Notes: generated by a model from the sequence alone, not told the origin. DNA of 21,222 nucleotides from DASVTR01 sp033855775 (GCA_033855775.1 JAWVFT010000115.1:1-21222); one strand, 5' to 3'; counted from the stretch's first letter, positions 7,495-14,612 are shown. Made by a program: numbers and translations.

Positions 7495-9449
7495 TGAAGC
7501 TTCACCGCCTCTTCCATCTTCACAGTTCTCAGCTAGTCGCTCTGGCGGTTGGATTGTTGAGCTTAGCCGTGGTCTGGTGTGCGGTCAGCATGGCTCCGAG
7601 CAGGGCGCAATCAGAGGATGAGAGAAAGTTTGAAGACCTGAGTTCGGAGCGGCTGCCAATCAAGATAAAAATCAAGGCGGAGAAGGAGAAGGCGGCGAAA
7701 GACTTGAAGAACAAGAACTGGGCGCGGGATTTGGAACTTGAAGTGAAGAACACGGGCGACAAGCCGATTTATTATATAGCCATCAGTGTAACCATGCGGG
7801 ATTTCCTTATTCAGGGATACCCATTGGGCTTTGGCCTACTCTATGGAAGGCCGGAGTTGGTGTATCTGACGACGGCGATAGAACCCGACGACGTGCCCAT
7901 CTTGCCGGGCCAGAGCATTACGTTGAAAGTTCCTGAGCAGAAGGTGAAGGCGTATGAGAAATTAAGAGACGAGGAGCAAAGGGATAACCCTAAGAAGGTC
8001 AGGTTCAATCCAGTATTCATCAACTTCGGGGATGGCACAGGCTTAGCCGGGCCGCACGGTCAACCCGTTCCTGACCCTGCCAGAAAGCAGTCACAGAAGG
8101 CGCCCATTCCGAAGCGAGGGCCGACGGTCGAGTCGCTCGGCATCGAAGCTGGAGCGATAAGCTCGTCCGGCAAGTGTCCAACAACATTTCAATCAATGCA
8201 GCCCGCAAGTTTCTTGCGGGCAAATTTTTCTCCGCAGGATTACTTAACCACAGCCAGCGCAGCACGGCCCGTTCCGTGCAACTGCCAGAATAGCAACGAC
8301 TGCATGTGGGGATACTTAGGCTTTGCCACCTGTGCTTGTGATAACCCGAACCATTTTCCGGCGGTCGTTCCGGCTGGTTTTTGTAGCAATCCTTATGGTT
8401 CATGCTTCCATACGGATACCACAGTCCAAACTTGTGAGACTCAGGACAATGGCACGGTATTTTGCCAATTTGAAGAGCCAACGGGCCAGAGTTGCGCCAT
8501 CGGCGACCCGACACCGACGCCGACGCCTTCGCCGACTCCAACGCCGACGCCCACACCGACGCCAACGCCGACGTGCGACCCCAACACGCGCCCCAACGAC
8601 ACCAATTGCAGTTGCTTTCCTTCCACGACCGGCGGCGACCCCTTCTGGGTCTGCTCCTGCGCCGGGGGCAACGTTCCCGCCGATTATCATCAATACCCGC
8701 AAAGCGGCGGCTGCGACCCCGACAAGCATTACAACAACGGCAGCGATTGCTGCGCCTGCATCAATCAGAATCCCTGCCCGGACGGCAGCTTTCGTGATAA
8801 ATCCAGTTGCCAGTGTGTGCCGGGCGGCGACACCGGAAACAACGGCGGCGGGTGCGATTTCGTCATCTGCGTTTACAATAATCCGCTGGCCGAGAACAAC
8901 ACTTGTTGCGACGGCTCGCCAATCCTGATTGATGTCGCGGGCAACGGCTTCGCCCTCACCGATGCTTCCGGCGGCGTCATCTTCAATCTCAGCCACAGCA
9001 ATACCACGACGCGCATCGCATGGACAGCCGCCAATGCGGACGACGCTTTTCTCGTCCTCGATAGAAACGGCAACGGCTCGATTGATAACGGGACGGAACT
9101 GTTCGGCAATTTTACCCCGCAACCGCCTTCCAATCATCAGCACGGATTTCTCGCTCTGGCCGAGTATGACAAAACGGCCAACGGCGGGAATGCCGACGGC
9201 GTGATTGATAGACAAGACAGCATCTTCGCCCGCTTGCGGCTCTGGCAGGATAGCAATCACAACGGCGTTTCAGAGTCGAATGAATTGCGCACGTTGCCCT
9301 CGCTCGATGTCGCGCGGCTCCACCTTGATTACAAAGAGTCGAAGAAAACCGATTACTATGGCAATCAGTTTCGCTATCGCGCTAAGGTTGACGATGCCAG
9401 ACACGCTCAGGTCGGACGATGGGCCTGGGATGTCTTCCTGACAAAGTAG
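7494..9449 (+). CDS. Exported modular protein: beta-domain, Cys-rich region, Pro-Thr linker, EF-hand-like C-terminus
   Basis: The 651-residue protein begins with a signal peptide and a domain (40-195) paralogous to the preceding gene. Residues 228-335 and 361-472 are Cys-rich, probably disulfide-bonded outside the cell. They are separated by a Pro-Thr linker of 22 residues (339-360) encoded by a hexamer repeat. The C-terminal region (about 475-635) starts with ILIDVAGNGFALTD, contains calcium-loop motifs DRNGNGSIDNGTEL (from 523), DGVID (568-572) and DSNHNGVSESNEL (from 586), and ends with an LDYKES/FRYRAKV module. This C-terminal arrangement occurs in large secreted proteins of acidobacteria and related groups. 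AGGGAG at about 7481-7486 serves as ribosome site. A terminator-like hairpin sits inside the gene at the first domain junction. Likely a surface or secreted calcium-binding protein; its partner is unknown. Confidence 0.88.
   Translation: MKLHRLFHLHSSQLVALAVGLLSLAVVWCAVSMAPSRAQSEDERKFEDLSSERLPIKIKIKAEKEKAAKDLKNKNWARDLELEVKNTGDKPIYYIAISVTMRDFLIQGYPLGFGLLYGRPELVYLTTAIEPDDVPILPGQSITLKVPEQKVKAYEKLRDEEQRDNPKKVRFNPVFINFGDGTGLAGPHGQPVPDPARKQSQKAPIPKRGPTVESLGIEAGAISSSGKCPTTFQSMQPASFLRANFSPQDYLTTASAARPVPCNCQNSNDCMWGYLGFATCACDNPNHFPAVVPAGFCSNPYGSCFHTDTTVQTCETQDNGTVFCQFEEPTGQSCAIGDPTPTPTPSPTPTPTPTPTPTPTCDPNTRPNDTNCSCFPSTTGGDPFWVCSCAGGNVPADYHQYPQSGGCDPDKHYNNGSDCCACINQNPCPDGSFRDKSSCQCVPGGDTGNNGGGCDFVICVYNNPLAENNTCCDGSPILIDVAGNGFALTDASGGVIFNLSHSNTTTRIAWTAANADDAFLVLDRNGNGSIDNGTELFGNFTPQPPSNHQHGFLALAEYDKTANGGNADGVIDRQDSIFARLRLWQDSNHNGVSESNELRTLPSLDVARLHLDYKESKKTDYYGNQFRYRAKVDDARHAQVGRWAWDVFLTK
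8201..8221 (+). other. Terminator-like hairpin inside a coding sequence
   Basis: GCCCGCAAG (8201-8209), a TTT loop and CTTGCGGGC (8213-8221) form a perfect 9 bp stem followed by AAATTTTTC. It encodes residues about 236-245 of the modular exported protein, just after the domain shared with the shorter paralog. Confidence 0.7.
8508..8573 (+). repeat. Hexanucleotide repeat encoding a Pro-Thr linker
   Basis: Eleven Pro-(Thr/Ser) codon pairs in a row, mostly CCGACG with synonymous variants. It lies inside the modular exported protein and could vary in length between strains by slippage. Confidence 0.85.
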
Positions 9450-9477
9450 ACGGAAAATGAGCAACTCGAAGTAGCCA

Positions 9478-9515
9478 AAGAGCGGAAAATGATTTAACCT
9501 CCATTTCCCGCTCTT
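9478..9515 (+). terminator. Hairpin after the exported-protein pair
   Basis: Bases 9478-9490 and 9503-9515 pair with one mismatch around a 12-base loop, 28 bases past the stop of the modular protein. The following sequence is only mildly T-rich (TTGCTGTTTC). Confidence 0.5.
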
Positions 9516-9569
9516 GCTGTTTCGGGAGCTTCCGTCAAGCGTTCAATTTATTAGTTTGAATGATGAACC

Positions 9570-10133
9570 ATGTCGCCGAGCGAACTCTTCCTGAAAATCG
9601 CCAGCCTGCCCGTCGTGCTCATCGCGGTCTTCGTCTACATCGTCTTCAGCGCGCTCTTCTTCACGCGCAGCCCGCGCCGACGCATCGAAGCGCGCTTTAA
9701 GGAAGCCCTCAACCACGATCTCTACTTCGTCACGGACACCAGCATCTATAGCCCGCGCAAGCTCTACGCGATGCTCGACGCCTACACCGAAGAAGACTAT
9801 CGCGCGCATTACAAAACTCTTCATCTGGACTTCATTTATCCCTTCGTCTACGGCTGCGCGCTGGCTCTCATCATCGTCTATTTGCAGAACCACTTCAGGC
9901 CGCCCGACGCGACCGTCAGCCCGTATCCGGTCCTCATTCCGCTCGGTCAGGCTCTCGCTGATTATCTGGAAAACATCAGCATGTATCTCATCCTGCATCG
10001 CTATCAAAACGGGCGCCGGAAGGCTCCCGCGCTGGCCGTCTTTTCTACGTCCATGACGGCCCTCAAAATCTTGCTGTGGGCCGCCACGCATCTGATTATC
10101 GTCGCCGGACTGTTAAAGCTCATCTTCGAGTAA
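9570..10133 (+). CDS. Four-helix integral membrane protein of unknown function
   Basis: A 187-residue protein with predicted membrane helices at about 11-31, 86-106, 118-142 and 155-183. Between helices 1 and 2 is a basic stretch (RSPRRR, 33-38) and a soluble loop rich in Tyr. Two motifs look family-defining: LDFIYP-x-x-YG (86-95) at the entry to helix 2 and DYLENISMYLIL (131-142) in helix 3. Charged residues inside or next to a membrane segment suggest a functional site, but I cannot name a reaction. It ends 6 bases before the oxidoreductase-GNAT gene, so the two are very likely one transcript. The ribosome site is weak. Confidence 0.8.
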   Translation: MSPSELFLKIASLPVVLIAVFVYIVFSALFFTRSPRRRIEARFKEALNHDLYFVTDTSIYSPRKLYAMLDAYTEEDYRAHYKTLHLDFIYPFVYGCALALIIVYLQNHFRPPDATVSPYPVLIPLGQALADYLENISMYLILHRYQNGRRKAPALAVFSTSMTALKILLWAATHLIIVAGLLKLIFE

Positions 10134-10139
10134 GGGCGC

Positions 10140-11969
10140 ATGAGCGATTGCCGCTTGGAGAATAATTCGACGGTCGTCATCATCGGCGGCGGGCCGGGCG
10201 GGGCGGCGTGCGCCATCAAGCTGTTGCAGGGAGCGGGAGAGCGGGGCTTGCGTTTGCGCGTCCTGATTTTCGAGGGCAAGGATTTTCTAGTCCACGCCAA
10301 CCAGTGTGTCGGCGTGCTGTCGCCGCCGATTGAGGAGACGCTGGCGCGCGAGTTGGACATACACTTGCCGCCCGCGCTCATCAAGCGACAGATTTTCGGC
10401 TATCGCCTGCACGGGCCGCGCGAGAACGTGCTGCTGACCGGACACGGCGCGCACGCGGGCGACCCCGGACACGGGCGCGCGACCTACGCCGTCGAGCGCG
10501 CAGCCTTCGACCAGTTCATGCTTGACCGCGCGCGCGAGTTGGGCGCAGAGGTCATCGGCTCGCGCGTGACGGGCATAGAGTTTGTCCGCAGCGGCGAGTT
10601 GGACGAAGTGAGAGTTTACAGCGAGTCTCTGTATGAGCGCGCGGACGCTGTGGTCGGCGCCTTCGGTTTGGACGAAGCGATGCTGTCGGTCTTTGAGGAT
10701 GTGACGCGGCGCGACGGCCGCTACGCGCGCCCGTCGAAGTGGTTGAAGAGTTACCTGACGACGATTGAAACCAGCGCGCGTTTCCAGACCGAAAAGCTCG
10801 GCCACATCGTTCACGCCTTTCTGCTGCCGCCCGCTTGCCCGCGCATAGAGTTCGGCGCGATTACGCCGAAGGGCGACCACATCCTCGTCAACATCGCGGG
10901 CGAGAGCGTTTCGTCGCGCGACCTTGACCGCTTCCTGCGAATGCCGCAAGTGCAGTCGCTCCTGCCAGCCTTCGACCCGAACACGATTAACTACTACGAA
11001 GGACGTTTCCCCTCGGCCCCCGCGCGCGGAGCCTACGGGCATCGCTACGCTCTCGTCGGCGACGCGACGGGCTGGCTGCGCCCGTTTAAGGGCAAAGGCA
11101 TTTCGACGGCCATCATGACGGGCTTGCGCGCGGCGGAGACGATGCTTGAGCATGGCGTCTCGAAACGCGCGTTCGAGAGCTATCGTCAATCGTGCGGCGA
11201 TTTGTTGGGCGACCATCGCTACGGCGTGCTGGTGCGGCGTCTGATGTTGCTCGGCGCGCGCGCCTTCTTAGACCCGATGATTGATGTCGGCAAGACAGAC
11301 CCGCTGATGTATGATGCGCTCTTTGATTCAGTCTCCGGCCATGACACGTATCGCAACATCATTCGTCGCTCGCTCAAACCGCGACTCGTTCGCAAGGTCG
11401 CGGCGCGCATGTTGCGCGGTGTCCGCCGGCACAGGGCGCACAGGAGGGCCAGAAGAAGCATGCAGGACTTGACGGTGCGGCGGATGACTGTGCGCGATAT
11501 AGACGAGGTGATGCGGATTGACGAAAAGATTACGGGCAGGCCGCACGCAGCCTACTACGAATCGAAGGCCGCCGCCTACATCAGCCGCGCGCCCGAATAT
11601 TGTCTCGTCGCGGAGCGGCGCGACCGCGTGGTCGGCTTCGTCATCGGCGACGTGCAGGGTTGGGAGTTTGCGACCGCGTTATCTGGACGCCTTGAGATAA
11701 TCGGCGTTGACCCTGCTTATCACGGGCAGGGCGTCAGCCGCGCGTTGATGGACGAGTTGTTCACGAAATTCCGCAAGGCCAATGTCCGCGTCGTCAACAC
11801 GATGGTCAACTGGAACGACGGCGACTTGATTGACTACTTCCGCGCCAACGGCTTCGACCACGGCGAGCACGTCAACCTGGTCAAACGCCTCGATGAAGAA
11901 AGCGGAGACGCCGGGAACGGGAGACACGGAGACGCGGAGACGCGGAGACGCGGCGAAGAAGCAGAGTAA
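10140..11969 (+). CDS. Fusion of an FAD-dependent oxidoreductase (geranylgeranyl reductase-like) and a GNAT N-acetyltransferase
   Basis: The 609-residue protein joins two enzymes. Residues 11-420 are a p-hydroxybenzoate hydroxylase-fold flavoprotein: Rossmann motif IIGGGPGGAA (14-23), acidic Glu at 45, and the second FAD motif ALVGDATGWLRPFKGKGISTA (split here as ALVGDATG, 304-311, and KGKGIS, 317-322), in the style of geranylgeranyl reductases and related lipid-modifying enzymes. After a very basic linker (about 413-439) a GNAT domain runs from Met441 to about 583, with the acetyl-CoA loop VDPAYHGQGVSRAL (523-536) and the C-terminal YFRANGF (566-572). The last 24 residues come from an inverted repeat that overlaps the gene end. 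Met441 (nt 11460) is preceded at 12 bases by AGGAGG, so separate production of the GNAT part is possible. It is co-transcribed with the membrane protein upstream, so the substrate may be a membrane lipid or a modified protein (inference). Confidence 0.88.
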   Translation: MSDCRLENNSTVVIIGGGPGGAACAIKLLQGAGERGLRLRVLIFEGKDFLVHANQCVGVLSPPIEETLARELDIHLPPALIKRQIFGYRLHGPRENVLLTGHGAHAGDPGHGRATYAVERAAFDQFMLDRARELGAEVIGSRVTGIEFVRSGELDEVRVYSESLYERADAVVGAFGLDEAMLSVFEDVTRRDGRYARPSKWLKSYLTTIETSARFQTEKLGHIVHAFLLPPACPRIEFGAITPKGDHILVNIAGESVSSRDLDRFLRMPQVQSLLPAFDPNTINYYEGRFPSAPARGAYGHRYALVGDATGWLRPFKGKGISTAIMTGLRAAETMLEHGVSKRAFESYRQSCGDLLGDHRYGVLVRRLMLLGARAFLDPMIDVGKTDPLMYDALFDSVSGHDTYRNIIRRSLKPRLVRKVAARMLRGVRRHRAHRRARRSMQDLTVRRMTVRDIDEVMRIDEKITGRPHAAYYESKAAAYISRAPEYCLVAERRDRVVGFVIGDVQGWEFATALSGRLEIIGVDPAYHGQGVSRALMDELFTKFRKANVRVVNTMVNWNDGDLIDYFRANGFDHGEHVNLVKRLDEESGDAGNGRHGDAETRRRGEEAE

Positions 11970-12046
11970 TCAAGCCTTCCGTTCTTTCCGTCGCCGCGTC
12001 GCTATGTCTCCCTGTCTCCCATTCCCCGCGTCTCCGCTTTCTTCAT
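11893..12046. repeat. Long imperfect inverted repeat covering the 3' end of the oxidoreductase-GNAT gene
   Basis: Bases 11893-11933 and 12006-12046 are reverse complements at 38 of 41 positions. Inside, 11930-11955 holds three direct copies of a GGAGACGCG-like 9-mer. The stop codon of the gene (11967-11969) lies in the central loop. This looks like a dispersed repeat that landed at, and extended, the gene end. It may also act as a terminator. Confidence 0.75.
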
Positions 12047-12169
12047 GTCTCCGCGTCCCCGCGTCTCATCTTTTCGCGCGCCTTGCTTGTCCGTGCGGCG
12101 TGTGCCACAATCCTTGAGCAAACATCGAGCATAAATGAATCAAGAAGAGAGGAGAGCGTTCACAACCAC

Positions 12170-12430
12170 ATGTCAGAGAACGAGAACGCAATAACGGAGA
12201 GCGCGGCGGCGGAAAGCGCGCCGGAGCAGCCGGAGACGACCGCGCAGCCCGAAGCCGTCGCCGAAGATATTACTTATCATGCCGTCGAAAAAGACGGGCA
12301 GGTGACGGCCATCTGGGAAATGCAGGGGCGCAAACACCTGCGCACCATTGACCCGCGCTCGCGTCAGGGCCAGGACATCCTGCGACTCTACACCGCAGAG
12401 CATCACGACGAACCAAGCGCCACGGAATAA
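12170..12430 (+). CDS. Small acidic protein of unknown function
   Basis: An 86-residue cytoplasmic protein. The first 35 residues are acidic and low in complexity (Glu, Ala, Pro). The rest forms a compact segment with ITYHAVEKDGQVTAIW, MQGRKHLRTIDPRSRQGQDIL. I do not recognise a family. The ATG at 12170 is the most sensible start; a purine-rich GAGGAG stretch (about 12148-12153) is slightly too far (16 bases) for an ideal ribosome site. An upstream extension of the frame would run into the inverted repeat region and is unlikely. The hairpin just after its stop supports an independent transcript. Confidence 0.65.
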   Translation: MSENENAITESAAAESAPEQPETTAQPEAVAEDITYHAVEKDGQVTAIWEMQGRKHLRTIDPRSRQGQDILRLYTAEHHDEPSATE

Positions 12431-12455
12431 GAGAACAGGCAACAGACAAACAAGT

Positions 12456-12494
12456 AAGGGGAAGACAGCTTTTAATGAAAGCTGACTTCCCTTT
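12456..12494. terminator. Bidirectional terminator between convergent genes
   Basis: Arms 12456-12472 and 12478-12494 (17 bases each) pair at 15 positions plus one G-U, around a 5-base loop. T-rich sequence follows on each strand (CTTCTTTGC on +, CTTGTTTGTC on -). It lies between the small acidic gene ending at 12430 and the leftward gene ending at 12563, so it can stop both. Confidence 0.7.
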
Positions 12495-12562
12495 CTTCTT
12501 TGCTTGTCGCTGGCTCTCTGTTTGTCGCGCGCTTTATGTCCGTTACTTTTTGCTTTCGCTTG

Positions 12563-12976
12563 CTAGCGGTCGTCCCTGTCATCATCGCCGCGTCGCGCGT
12601 CGCGCTCGGCGACTTTGGCGTCGAAACGTTGTTGCTGTTCCGGGTTGAGCAAGGCGCGAATGCGCGTGCGCGCGTTCTGGCGGATGGCGTCGTAGCGCGG
12701 GCGAACCTCCGTGCGGAGCGCGCGATAGTCGTTGCGCGTTTGGTCCAGGATGGCGCGAATCTCGGTTGACTGTTGCTCGTTGAGATTGAGGTCGCGCTTC
12801 ATCCTTTCAAGGCCGTCTTCCTTGCCGCGAGCGCCGCCGCGCCCTTCCTGCCGCCCGTTGTCGCCCGCGCGCAGGCGATACGCGCTATCGAGGGCCACGC
12901 CGGTCAGGCCACCGAGGATGAAGACGCCGAAGAGCGTCAGCCAGATTTTCAGTCGAGTCTTTGAGCGCAGCGTCAT
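12563..12976 (-). CDS. Membrane-anchored LTxxQ-like (Spy/CpxP-type) periplasmic protein
   Basis: A 137-residue protein with one N-terminal membrane helix (11-30), a Gly/Arg/Glu-rich tether (36-55) and a helical periplasmic domain. The domain carries two LTxxQ-like motifs in the variant form LNEQQ (65-69) and LNPEQQ (110-115), the signature of the Spy/CpxP/CnrX group of stress and metal sensors or chaperones. The C-terminus is highly charged (DDDRDDR). The ATG at 12976 is chosen because GGGAGG lies seven bases upstream and because it overlaps the stop of the preceding gene in ATGA form; a longer frame to 13222 would lie inside that gene. As third gene after an ECF sigma factor, it probably takes part in sensing or answering envelope stress. 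Function is inferred from family and context. Confidence 0.82.
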   Translation of the reverse strand: MTLRSKTRLKIWLTLFGVFILGGLTGVALDSAYRLRAGDNGRQEGRGGARGKEDGLERMKRDLNLNEQQSTEIRAILDQTRNDYRALRTEVRPRYDAIRQNARTRIRALLNPEQQQRFDAKVAERDARRGDDDRDDR

Positions 12977-13404
12977 CTCGTTGCCTCCCGCTCGTCTTCG
13001 TTCAGAATGGTCGCCAGCACTTCGTCGCTGGACAGAGGTTGTCGGTCTGCGAAGACCACATGCTGGATTCCGGCGTCGCGCGTGTCGAGCAAAGATTCGA
13101 GGCTGAACGTTGACGGCGAACGCGTGCTGACGCTGGCCGACCAGAAGAGAGCGAGAGCGAAGATAGTGGTCAAGGCCATCGCCGGGACAGCGCGCCAGAC
13201 AACTCCGAGCAGCGTGAACCAACGCTCGCCTTCTTCGCGTCGCTCGCCTTCGGCCTTGATGCGCGCTCGCAGGCGCGCGTACAGAAAGGGCGACGAAGCG
13301 ACAGCTTCCGCCGCCGTCTCATCCATCGCAGCGGCGCGAACGACTTCACGACCAAGGCTATCGAGCCGCTCGTTCAATCCCTGCTTCCTCTTTGTGTCCG
13401 ACAT
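12973..13404 (-). CDS. One-helix membrane protein, candidate anti-sigma factor
   Basis: A 143-residue protein with a charged, helical cytoplasmic N-terminus (1-61), one membrane helix (about 63-91) and a periplasmic C-terminus of about 50 residues. This topology and its position 75 bases after the ECF sigma gene fit an anti-sigma factor. It lacks the zinc-binding HxxxCxxC motif of the ZAS class, so recognition would have to be by another fold, and the call stays tentative. A GGGTGA site precedes the ATG at 13404. The stop overlaps the start of the next gene by four bases, so both are coupled. Confidence 0.75.
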   Translation of the reverse strand: MSDTKRKQGLNERLDSLGREVVRAAAMDETAAEAVASSPFLYARLRARIKAEGERREEGERWFTLLGVVWRAVPAMALTTIFALALFWSASVSTRSPSTFSLESLLDTRDAGIQHVVFADRQPLSSDEVLATILNEDEREATR

Positions 13405-13479
13405 TGGCTTTCACCCGTTCTCTGCCGTCAAGATATAGCAAACGGCTTATCAATAAAAACGCGCCGGCTTGATGCGCGG

Positions 13480-14115
13480 TTACAAGAATCTGCTCAAGAC
13501 GCGACGCAAGCGCGCCCGCGCTCTGTGCGCCCGGACTTTGACCTTCGAGCTTGACCATTTTGTGAGCTTGGCGATGTCCGCGACCGACATCTCTTCGGCG
13601 TCGAGCATGACGAGCACCAGACGGTCTTCCGCGCTCAGGCGCGCGAGCAGTTTATCCGCGAGGTCGCGCGCCACAGCCGTCGCTTCCACGTCCGCCCCGG
13701 CTCCTTCGGCGCGCATGTGCTCCTGCAACCAGGCCGTCTCCGCGTCGGAGATATTGCTCAGCGAGCTTTCGGGACGCCGCTTCATCCGCCGCAACTCGTC
13801 GTAGCAAGTATTGAAGGCGATGCGCGCCAGCCAAGCGGCAAACGATGATTCCTGCGCGTTGGTAAAGTCGCCGAGAGCAAAGAAGGCTTTCGTGAAGCTC
13901 TCCTGCACGACTTCCTCTATCTGTTCGGGCTGGCGGAAGAAACGACCTGCGATGAGCGAGACGCGGCGGCGATGACGATTGAAGAGTAGCTCGAAGGCTT
14001 CTTCGTCGCCCGCGCCTGCTCTCGCCACAAGCTCTGCGTCGGGCGGCTCGGCGGTTGATTGCGCCCGTGCGCTCGCGTCGCCTGCGGGGTCGGGCCTTTC
14101 TGCCATCTCATCCAT
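13480..14115 (-). CDS. ECF-type RNA polymerase sigma factor
   Basis: The 211-residue protein (counting from the ATG at 14115) has the two regions of an ECF sigma factor. Region 2, about residues 38-114, contains DEEAFELLF, EEVVQESFTKAF and AWLARIAFNTCYDELRR; region 4, about 155-207, contains the helix-turn-helix MSVADIAKLTKWSSSKVKVRAHRARARLR (two segments: MSVADIAKLTKWS and SSKVKVRAHRARARLR). The start is uncertain: ATG at 14115 or 14106 are both possible and neither has a strong ribosome site. A TTG at 14193 would fall in the T-tract of the upstream gene's terminator and is disfavoured. It heads a three-gene leftward group with a membrane protein and a Spy-like protein, and probably controls envelope genes, perhaps its own operon. 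Confidence 0.92.
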   Translation of the reverse strand: MDEMAERPDPAGDASARAQSTAEPPDAELVARAGAGDEEAFELLFNRHRRRVSLIAGRFFRQPEQIEEVVQESFTKAFFALGDFTNAQESSFAAWLARIAFNTCYDELRRMKRRPESSLSNISDAETAWLQEHMRAEGAGADVEATAVARDLADKLLARLSAEDRLVLVMLDAEEMSVADIAKLTKWSSSKVKVRAHRARARLRRVLSRFL

Positions 14116-14191
14116 CAAATGATTAACCGCCCGCCCCTCATCTCTCGCGGCAGCGCGAAGCGCCAAAGTCTTCCGTGCTTTCGCGCCCGGC

Positions 14192-14227
14192 AAAAATAAA
14201 TTGGCAGCCCTTTCATTCAGGGCTGCC
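14192..14227 (-). terminator. Intrinsic terminator of the NGR-repeat gene
   Basis: GGCAGCCCT (14203-14211 and its partner AGGGCTGCC at 14219-14227) forms a perfect 9 bp stem with a 7-base loop. Read leftward it is followed by AATTTATTTTT, a clear T-tract. It lies about 53 bases past the stop at 14280. Confidence 0.85.
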
Positions 14228-14279
14228 CCATTAGAGGATTTTCGCCCTCCAATCTTACACCGATTTGCTGCTTAACCAA

Positions 14280-14612
14280 CTAGCGGTAGATGCGTCTGCC
14301 GTTCGGCAACACGGTGACGAGCCTGCCGTTCGGCAAACGATACGTCCGCGCGCGACTCACCTGACCGTAAACCTGCCGGCTGTTCGAACTGCGAATGACG
14401 CTCCGACCGTTCGGCAGGACGACGACGTTGCGACCGTTCGCGCGATGCACGATGGTGACGCCGTTCGGGCGACGATAGACGCGCCTGCCGTTTTGATAGA
14501 CAGTGACGGTGCGGCCATTGCGCGTTCGATATGTCCCTTGCGCCGCCGCCGTCGCCGACAGGCCGACCAGCAGCGCGCACATCATAAGTATTGCCCTGAG
14601 CTTGTTCTTCAT
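14280..14612 (-). CDS. Small secreted protein with a nine-residue Asn-Gly-Arg repeat
   Basis: A 110-residue protein with a signal peptide (cut near residue 24-26, after ATAAAQ). The mature protein is almost wholly a nonapeptide repeat: Asn-Gly-Arg, or a close variant, starts at residues 32, 41, 50 (NGV), 59, 68, 77 (NSR), 95 and 104, with one degenerate slot at 86. Pro often precedes Asn (PNGR) and Val/Ile/Tyr fill positions 5 and 7, which suggests regular beta-hairpins or a small solenoid with Arg on one face. The net charge is strongly positive, so it could bind polyanions such as lipopolysaccharide or DNA (inference). GGAGG seven bases before the ATG supports the start, and it has its own terminator. 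I do not recognise the family. Confidence 0.85.
   Translation of the reverse strand: MKNKLRAILMMCALLVGLSATAAAQGTYRTRNGRTVTVYQNGRRVYRRPNGVTIVHRANGRNVVVLPNGRSVIRSSNSRQVYGQVSRARTYRLPNGRLVTVLPNGRRIYR

Noticed and set aside
8400..9260. Leftward open frame of 286 codons opposite the modular exported protein
   Set aside because: Composition is Arg/Val/Ala-rich with no domain, and the opposite strand encodes clear EF-hand loops.
10287..11216. Leftward open frame of 309 codons inside the oxidoreductase-GNAT gene
   Set aside because: The opposite strand has complete FAD motifs; this frame has none and is an antisense shadow.
12977..13222. N-terminal extension of the membrane-anchored Spy-like protein
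   Set aside because: The extension overlaps the coding region of the preceding gene in another frame; the ATG at 12976 has GGGAGG and a membrane helix right after it.
14116..14193. TTG at 14193 as start of the sigma factor
   Set aside because: It lies in the T-tract of the upstream gene's terminator and adds residues unlike sigma factors.
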